Of a DNA stretch of 10,585 bases, positions 6,803 through 10,585 are shown in pieces. Under the pieces are notes generated by a model, which worked only from the letters and a program-made list of their open reading frames with translations, ran no database searches and was not told where the DNA came from. Origin of the DNA: an uncultured Nitrospina sp. (GTDB taxonomy: Bacteria > Nitrospinota > Nitrospinia > Nitrospinales > VA-1). The translations under genes were made by a program, and so were the position numbers. Position 1 is the stretch's first letter; each line of letters starts with the position of its first letter. The stretch is taken from positions 1 through 10,585 of the forward strand of contig CATMOP010000039.1 of the NCBI GenBank assembly GCA_950072225.1. Reading direction: 5' to 3'.

Positions 6803-7585
6803 GTGCAAAAAATCATTCTTTCTATCGCCCTGATTCTTTCCATTGCATTTGCAGTATCGCTGGACAGGATCCCTCAAAATCCAGAATGGTTGCGTTTCGC
6901 CGATCACCGTAGTTGGCTAGGCGTCCCTAATTTTGGCGATGTATTCTCCAATCTTCCTTTCGTCATTGTTGGATTTATGGGCCTGCGATTTTTGTTTCGC
7001 CTTCCAGATGACAGGGGAAAAGCCTTCGAGTTTTCCTGGGAAAAAGCGGCGCCGACAACTTTTTTTACCGGTGTATTCCTGGCCGGATTCGGCTCCGCCT
7101 GGTTTCATCTCAACCCGGATAACGCACGGCTGGTTTGGGATCGGCTTCCTATGACCTGGGCCTTTATGGGGATTTTTTGCCAACTCATCAGCGACCGGAT
7201 CTCTGCCCGCGCCGGATACCTTCTGGTTTTTCCAATGGCAGGCCTGGGTCTATTCAGTGTCATCGCGTGGTATTGGACGGAACTTCACGGAGCGGGGGAT
7301 TTAAGGTTGTACTTCTGGATTCAGTTTGCCCCCATTTTCGCCATTCCGTTCCTGCTCTTATTTTTTCCCGCGCGTTATACATATGGAAAAGCTTATTGGG
7401 GAGTCATGTTGTGTTATGCATCAGCAAAAGCCTTGGAACATTTTGATGCGGCTGTTTTTCAAGCATTGGGCTTCATCAGTGGGCACAGCCTCAAACATCT
7501 TTTTGCCGCCGGGTCTGCCTGGATCATTTTTCACATGCTGGCACACCGGCAACCCATCACCAGCACAAAAGAAACAAAAGGGTAA
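6803..7585 (+). CDS. alkaline ceramidase-like hydrolase of the CREST superfamily
   Basis: The 260-residue protein has about seven membrane helices and starts at a GTG, since the previous gene ends 18 bases upstream and no better start is in frame. Conserved CREST features are visible: S98-x3-H102 in GSAWFHLNPDN, Asp113 in WDRLPM, and H228-x3-H232 in GHSLKHLFAAG. In alkaline ceramidases and adiponectin receptors these Ser, Asp and three His residues bind zinc and catalyse amide hydrolysis in the membrane. The N-terminal VPNFGDVFSNLPF also matches bacterial members. The substrate could be a ceramide-like or other lipid amide, but this is inferred from the family. All catalytic residues appear present, so the protein is probably active. 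Confidence 0.85.
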   Translation: MQKIILSIALILSIAFAVSLDRIPQNPEWLRFADHRSWLGVPNFGDVFSNLPFVIVGFMGLRFLFRLPDDRGKAFEFSWEKAAPTTFFTGVFLAGFGSAWFHLNPDNARLVWDRLPMTWAFMGIFCQLISDRISARAGYLLVFPMAGLGLFSVIAWYWTELHGAGDLRLYFWIQFAPIFAIPFLLLFFPARYTYGKAYWGVMLCYASAKALEHFDAAVFQALGFISGHSLKHLFAAGSAWIIFHMLAHRQPITSTKETKG

Positions 7586-7636
7586 AAGTTTTATAAAATG
7601 TTTTAAAATGAACTCAGACGAATAGGGAGAGACTGG

Positions 7637-7717
7637 GTGAATAACAAAATTTTGATGGCAGTACTAAAGAAGTCTAATAAAAAGTAGACGGCAAAATTCC
7701 CCGTTGCCATTTCTGTT
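7637..7717 (+). other. in-frame upstream segment of the cNMP-binding gene, ending in TAG then reopening
   Basis: A GTG at 7637, with GGGAG seven bases upstream, opens 16 codons (MNNKILMAVLKKSNKK) and stops at TAG 7685-7687. The same frame then runs without a break (TAKFPVAISV) into the cyclic-nucleotide-binding protein. The ribosome binding site is far better than any in front of the downstream starts. This looks like the original N-terminus separated from its gene by one nonsense codon, for example CAG to TAG. A short leader peptide is the alternative. Confidence 0.5.
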
Positions 7718-8269
7718 TTGCAGCAAGTTCCGTTTTTTATGGAAGTGTTTTCGGAAGATGAAGAAATATTAAAAGGACTCTCCCAGTTGGCTGACCCAGA
7801 CAATAACGCCTATATCCGCTACAAGACTTTTGAATCCGAAGAAATCATCATTCATCAGGGAGATATTGAGAACACCGTTTTCTGGTTATTAAAAGGCGAG
7901 GCCCGCGTTTGCTCCGGTGGCAAGATCCTCACGCATATCAAACCTGTCACCTGTTTTGGCGAGCAAACGGTCGTGGATGTTCAGGGGCGGACCGCCACGG
8001 TGGATGTGCCTGAAGACAAAGACGCTGAAGTGGTGGAAATTGACTGGGGTATTACCGAACAGGATCACGAACTGCTGGACCGGTTCATCGAACTGCTATT
8101 AAAAAATACAGCCGATAAATTGAAAACCAATTACATAGTCTCGGCCAGAATGTGGAAAGGAGCCCGTGAACTTTATTCCTCCTGCAAAAAAAGAGCTGAG
8201 GAACTCGAAACTGAAAATAAAAAATTGCGATTGTCGAATACCACGTTAAAGAAAAAACTTGGCTTATAA
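7718..8269 (+). CDS. cyclic-nucleotide-binding-domain protein with C-terminal coiled coil, probably truncated at its N-terminus
   Basis: From a TTG at 7718 the protein has 183 residues; an ATG at 7739 would give 176. Residues 1-12 (QQVPFFMEVFS) match the usual lead-in to CRP-type cNMP domains. The beta-roll follows (YKTFESEEIIIHQGDIENTVF, then LLKGEARV), with a phosphate-binding-cassette pattern FGE-x8-RTA in CFGEQTVVDVQGRTATV. There is no helix-turn-helix. The last 35 residues are a charged heptad-like coiled coil (ELETENKKLRL). It is therefore a ligand sensor or protein-interaction module, not a DNA-binding regulator. Neither start has a ribosome binding site, while the in-frame GTG at 7637 does; an in-frame TAG at 7685 lies between. 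The present gene may therefore be poorly translated or a pseudogene. Confidence 0.75.
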   Translation: MQQVPFFMEVFSEDEEILKGLSQLADPDNNAYIRYKTFESEEIIIHQGDIENTVFWLLKGEARVCSGGKILTHIKPVTCFGEQTVVDVQGRTATVDVPEDKDAEVVEIDWGITEQDHELLDRFIELLLKNTADKLKTNYIVSARMWKGARELYSSCKKRAEELETENKKLRLSNTTLKKKLGL

Positions 8270-8317
8270 CAATAGAGAACTAGCCCGCATATTGCATGAC
8301 AGGTTATAAATCACCCC

Positions 8318-8340
8318 ACCCCTCTTTAAGAAAGAGGGGT
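8318..8340. repeat. perfect palindromic hairpin, REP-like or terminator
   Basis: ACCCCTCTTT (8318-8327) and AAAGAGGGGT (8331-8340) are exact inverted copies around AAG. It lies 48 bases after the cNMP-protein stop and could end that transcript, but no T-run follows on the plus strand. The composition, with C-rich and G-rich arms beside further C-runs (ACTCCCCC), is like the short palindromic repeats scattered in many genomes. Confidence 0.6.
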
Positions 8341-8370
8341 CCATTGAAACTCCCCCTTCTACGAAGTACC

Positions 8371-8384
8371 CCATGCGGGCATGG
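8371..8384. promoter_or_regulatory. 14-base palindrome upstream of the ankyrin gene
   Basis: CCATGC and GCATGG flank a GG spacer and are exact inverted copies. The site lies 43 bases before the preferred ankyrin start at 8427 and overlaps an alternative ATG at 8373. It could be an operator, or part of the repeat that includes 8318-8340. No known regulator is assigned. Confidence 0.3.
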
Positions 8385-8426
8385 TTGCGGTTTGCCTATT
8401 TTCGCAATGGGTGGCACAATCATTTT

Positions 8427-9443
8427 ATGGATCATGAATGGAAAATCTGCTTTGCCAATTTTTTATGCCTTGTAATGTTAGGAACGGGTCTGGCTTTTGC
8501 CGGGGTCAATAAAAATCCCTTCGTCGCAGATCCCCTGCCTGCACTCTTTGAGGATCTCGGCTCTGCCGCTATCGGTTTACCGGCTTCCATGCCCCCACCT
8601 CTAACCAAACCGCTGAATCTGACCTCGAAAATTTCTGCAGGCCGGAGGGACGTTCCCGTTCCGCCCCCGACCCACAAACAATTGCTCAACGCCATTGAGG
8701 AAGGAGACTTGGAATGGGCCAAACGTTTGCTCATCGGGCTCGACATCAATATGCAGGACAACCGAGGCATCACACCACTTTACAAAGCTGTATTCCACAA
8801 CCGGTTCAGTTTTGTCCGTCTATTGCTGAAACGGGGGGCGGATGTCAATCTTCCCGATCATGAAGGCCTGACTCCTCTACATGTGTCAGCACTGGAAGAC
8901 CTGGATAAACTGATGCCTGTGCTCCTTGACCAGGGTGCCGAACTGGAAGCTAAAGATAGTTATGGCTACACCCCTCTCCATCTGGCCACCGATCAGGGCA
9001 ATACCAAAGTTGGCCGGGCGCTAATCGAAAGAGGGGCAAACGTAAATAATCGTTCAGATTGGGGCAACACTCCATTACACTCCTCTATCGCCCAGGGAAA
9101 TACGCAGCTTGTCAAACTATTACTCAAGAAGGGAGCAGACATCGGCGCCAAAGACAGGTTGGGCCGCTCGGTCTTGCATTGGGCAGCAGAAAAAGGCCAA
9201 CTGAGTATTACAAAGTTTCTAATTCTCAATGGAGCCCCAATTCACCACCCAGATAACGATGGCCAAACTCCGCTTCATGAAGCCGCAAGGTGGGACAAAC
9301 AGAAGATCATCAAGCTTTTCATTTTTCACGGAGCTAACGTGAATGTGAAGGGAGCAGACGGTCGGAGCCCACTTCATATTGCTATTGCCAACGGAAATAT
9401 GGATATTGCCGACCTGCTTAAACGCCATGGCGCCATATTGTAA
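8427..9443 (+). CDS. secreted ankyrin-repeat protein
   Basis: From the ATG at 8427 the protein has 338 residues. Residues 1-25 resemble a Sec signal peptide (hydrophobic core, AFA before the likely cut), so it should be periplasmic or exported. A proline-rich linker follows (about 51-82), then an N-terminal capping repeat and seven full ankyrin repeats. TPLH-type motifs begin at residues 116, 149, 182, 215, 248, 281 and 314, exactly 33 apart, each followed by a helix pair and G-A-x-V/I. Ankyrin repeats mediate protein-protein contacts; no enzymatic domain is present, so it is probably a scaffold or inhibitor. An ATG at 8373 would add 18 residues without a signal-like character and falls in repeat-like DNA, so I rejected it. 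The ribosome binding site is weak (GGTGG, 11 bases upstream). The array is intact. Confidence 0.9.
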   Translation: MDHEWKICFANFLCLVMLGTGLAFAGVNKNPFVADPLPALFEDLGSAAIGLPASMPPPLTKPLNLTSKISAGRRDVPVPPPTHKQLLNAIEEGDLEWAKRLLIGLDINMQDNRGITPLYKAVFHNRFSFVRLLLKRGADVNLPDHEGLTPLHVSALEDLDKLMPVLLDQGAELEAKDSYGYTPLHLATDQGNTKVGRALIERGANVNNRSDWGNTPLHSSIAQGNTQLVKLLLKKGADIGAKDRLGRSVLHWAAEKGQLSITKFLILNGAPIHHPDNDGQTPLHEAARWDKQKIIKLFIFHGANVNVKGADGRSPLHIAIANGNMDIADLLKRHGAIL

Positions 9444-9495
9444 CAATGCTCCTGAATGTTTTAAAAATTAGCTCTTACCGGTTCCCCTTCTAAGA

Positions 9496-9816
9496 ATGAA
9501 AAATTTTTCGATTTGTTTTCTGCTTTTCACTGTTGTTTCCTGCACCGCCTTGTTTGCCATGAAATTCATTCTCTGGGCCATGTTCAAATGGGGGGGGATC
9601 GGAGCTATCGGTTTAGCCCTGATATTTACCTGCATTTATGTCGGGAGCTTTTTTGCGGTCATTAAAAAATGGGGCCGGCATGAACAATATGTCTCTCATA
9701 CCACTCTGAAATGGATTTGGGCTCTGGGTTTCGTGCAGTTGGCCGTGCTGGGGACATTTTATCATTTACTGCCGCAATTTTTTCCCGCTATCATCGCCGA
9801 CTTCTTCTTCGCCTGA
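9496..9816 (+). CDS. small three-helix membrane protein of unknown function
   Basis: The 106-residue protein has hydrophobic stretches at about residues 3-29, 33-56 and 72-93, separated by a basic loop (KKWGRHEQ). The first helix contains TVVSC, which is lipobox-like, but there are further helices, so I read it as an inner-membrane protein. It begins 52 bases after the ankyrin gene on the same strand and may be co-transcribed. The ribosome binding site is poor (TAAGA directly before the ATG). I recognise no family. Coding support comes from the membrane pattern and length. Confidence 0.6.
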   Translation: MKNFSICFLLFTVVSCTALFAMKFILWAMFKWGGIGAIGLALIFTCIYVGSFFAVIKKWGRHEQYVSHTTLKWIWALGFVQLAVLGTFYHLLPQFFPAIIADFFFA

Positions 9817-9886
9817 AACCAGAAAGGTTTGGGGAAAATCCTGTCCCATTCCGTAAAACGCCTGGCAGGCCCAACTTTATCAGGTA

Positions 9887-10378
9887 TTAGGTTCTTTGTT
9901 TTTCCTCCTCTATAGGAATCAACGCGTATTTCGATCCACATCCCTGTCCCTGACTGATTATCACCATATTGTTATAACGATTTTTCAAAGTCTTTTCCTC
10001 CGTGTAATCCGCCGCATAAGAATCTGTCAAAAGCAAAACCACGTTTATAATTCCAAGGGGCGGGATGATGAACCCGCCCACTCCCAATGGAAAGTTTCGA
10101 ATATCCCTTTCTGTGGAATCGGTGGCTTCCAGTTTTTTCATTCTCGCCTGCGCCACCCCCAATTCTTTTTCCAGTAGGGCGCAATTTGCATTCTCATCTT
10201 CATAAGAGGCGACCATAACCTGGCCCGCTGCGCATCCATATAAAGGCATGGCAACCAACAATCCAGCCACCAATATGAACCTGGCCTTATCCTTCCAATA
10301 ACACCCTGAAAAACAGCATAAAATAAACCCCAGAGCCCATAATAATGAAAACCCAACCTCTTCAATACCGACCTGCAT
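9887..10378 (-). CDS. lipoprotein with coiled coil and hydrophobic hairpin, unknown function
   Basis: The frame from the ATG at 10378 gives 163 residues; a TTG at 10390 would add four. There are two hydrophobic stretches near the N-terminus. The second ends in a good lipobox, MPLYGC, with Cys at residue 49, so the protein is probably a lipoprotein. After it come a short coiled coil (ALLEKELGVAQARMKKLE), a hydrophobic Gly/Pro-rich segment (GGFIIPPLGIINVVLLL), and a C-terminal NRYNNMVIISQGQGC. This overall plan resembles uncharacterised proteobacterial lipoproteins that I recall with a similar RYNxL...GC ending. The extra N-terminal helix before the signal is odd; no ATG, GTG or TTG gives a clean signal with a positive N-region. 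Function is unknown. Confidence 0.65.
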   Translation of the reverse strand: MQVGIEEVGFSLLWALGFILCCFSGCYWKDKARFILVAGLLVAMPLYGCAAGQVMVASYEDENANCALLEKELGVAQARMKKLEATDSTERDIRNFPLGVGGFIIPPLGIINVVLLLTDSYAADYTEEKTLKNRYNNMVIISQGQGCGSKYALIPIEEEKQRT

Positions 10379-10410
10379 GATTCGATCCAAGCTCCCTTAA
10401 AGTTTTGCCT

Positions 10411-10433
10411 CATTTTCCACAGTTAGGAAAATG
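10411..10433. promoter_or_regulatory. perfect 8-bp inverted repeat in a divergent gap
   Basis: CATTTTCC (10411-10418) and GGAAAATG (10426-10433) are exact inverted copies around seven bases. It lies 33 bases upstream of the lipoprotein ATG and 48 bases before the rightward ORF at 10481, so it could be an operator serving both. No specific regulator is assigned. Confidence 0.4.
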
Positions 10434-10440
10434 GGAAACC

Positions 10441-10464
10441 TGTCACATAATATTTTGGGTGACA
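10441..10464. promoter_or_regulatory. second inverted repeat (TGTCAC / GTGACA) in the same gap
   Basis: TGTCAC (10441-10446) and GTGACA (10459-10464) are exact inverted copies with 12 bases between them. It lies 16 bases before the ATG at 10481. The half-sites recall CRP-type GTGA cores, but the 12-base spacing differs from the 6 bases of CRP/FNR sites. It may be an operator or a hairpin. Confidence 0.35.
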
Positions 10465-10480
10465 CAAAACAAAGAGCAAA

Positions 10481-10585
10481 ATGAATATTATCAGCGCCTA
10501 TCGGCTTAAATATTTTAAAATCTTAGGGTTAAGAGACGGTTTTCTATGTGGTTTGAAAATGAAAAAATACTTCTTCTCAAAGAAA
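10481..10585 (+). CDS. start of a rightward gene, cut by the window edge
   Basis: An ATG at 10481 opens 35 codons without a stop to the window end, with AAGAG about five bases upstream. The peptide begins MNIISAYRLKYFKILGLRDG and is basic and aromatic-rich. The KYFKILGLRDGF stretch reminds me of the N-terminus of FkbM-type methyltransferases, but 35 residues are too few to claim this. It diverges from the lipoprotein gene. Confidence 0.4.
   Translation, partial: MNIISAYRLKYFKILGLRDGFLCGLKMKKYFFSKK

Noticed and set aside
1277..8269. Alternative genetic code or general stop readthrough explaining the internal stops
   Set aside because: Both TAG and TGA interrupt genes here, but both also end intact genes at natural positions (TAG after the methyltransferase-like protein, TGA after the helicase and MarC).
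8297..8473. Plus-strand frame starting with an ATG in the 8290s region and running through the hairpin
   Set aside because: Its residues come from translation of the palindromic C-rich element (SPHPSLRKRG-like) and then overlap the ankyrin signal peptide in another frame. It has the look of a repeat-derived chance frame.
9817..9886. Terminator between the convergent genes at the GCCTGGCAGGC palindrome
   Set aside because: The arms have only one base between them, so they cannot fold as a full hairpin, and no T-run follows.

Overview
The window looks like chromosomal DNA from a Gram-negative bacterium. It has Sec signal peptides, a lipoprotein signal, inner-membrane proteins and AT-rich intergenic DNA. 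The gene mix (TlpA-like thioredoxin, RhlE-like helicase, orphan receiver-PAS, CBS pair, MarC, ceramidase-like hydrolase, periplasmic ankyrin protein) would suit a Nitrospinota or Desulfobacterota-type lineage, but this is only an impression: no rRNA or marker gene is present. I see no phage, IS element, CRISPR array, tRNA or rRNA.

Layout. Bases 1-3833 are read leftward: a secreted TlpA-like thioredoxin (cut by the window edge), an isoprenylcysteine-methyltransferase-like membrane protein, a possible 25-residue membrane peptide, a broken response regulator with a PAS domain, and a RhlE-like DEAD-box helicase. Two copies of a short imperfect repeat lie in the gaps at 571-611 and 2314-2354. Bases 4194-5366 are read rightward: a zinc-ribbon membrane protein and a CBS-pair gene interrupted by a stop. 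A small FmdB-like zinc ribbon (5376-5621) converges on the CBS gene. Bases 5808-7585 hold MarC, a small membrane protein and a CREST-superfamily (alkaline ceramidase-like) hydrolase, the last two only 18 nt apart. A cyclic-nucleotide-binding-domain protein, a secreted ankyrin protein and a three-helix membrane protein follow rightward. A leftward lipoprotein gene and a rightward partial ORF close the window, diverging around two inverted repeats.

The most striking observation is that damage is concentrated in signal-transduction genes. The response regulator has a one-base frameshift in an A-run and a separate in-frame TAG. The CBS-pair gene has an in-frame TGA between its two domains. The cyclic-nucleotide-binding gene has an in-frame TAG between a well-placed GTG start and the domain. 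The zinc-ribbon gene and the small membrane gene at 6530 also look irregular. Long neighbours such as the helicase, the ankyrin protein, MarC and the CREST hydrolase are intact. This pattern fits real erosion of regulatory genes better than evenly spread sequencing error, but read-level evidence is needed to decide.

I do not see a convincing new multi-gene system. The best leads are the decayed sensor genes, the repeat pair, and the MarC / small membrane protein / CREST hydrolase block.
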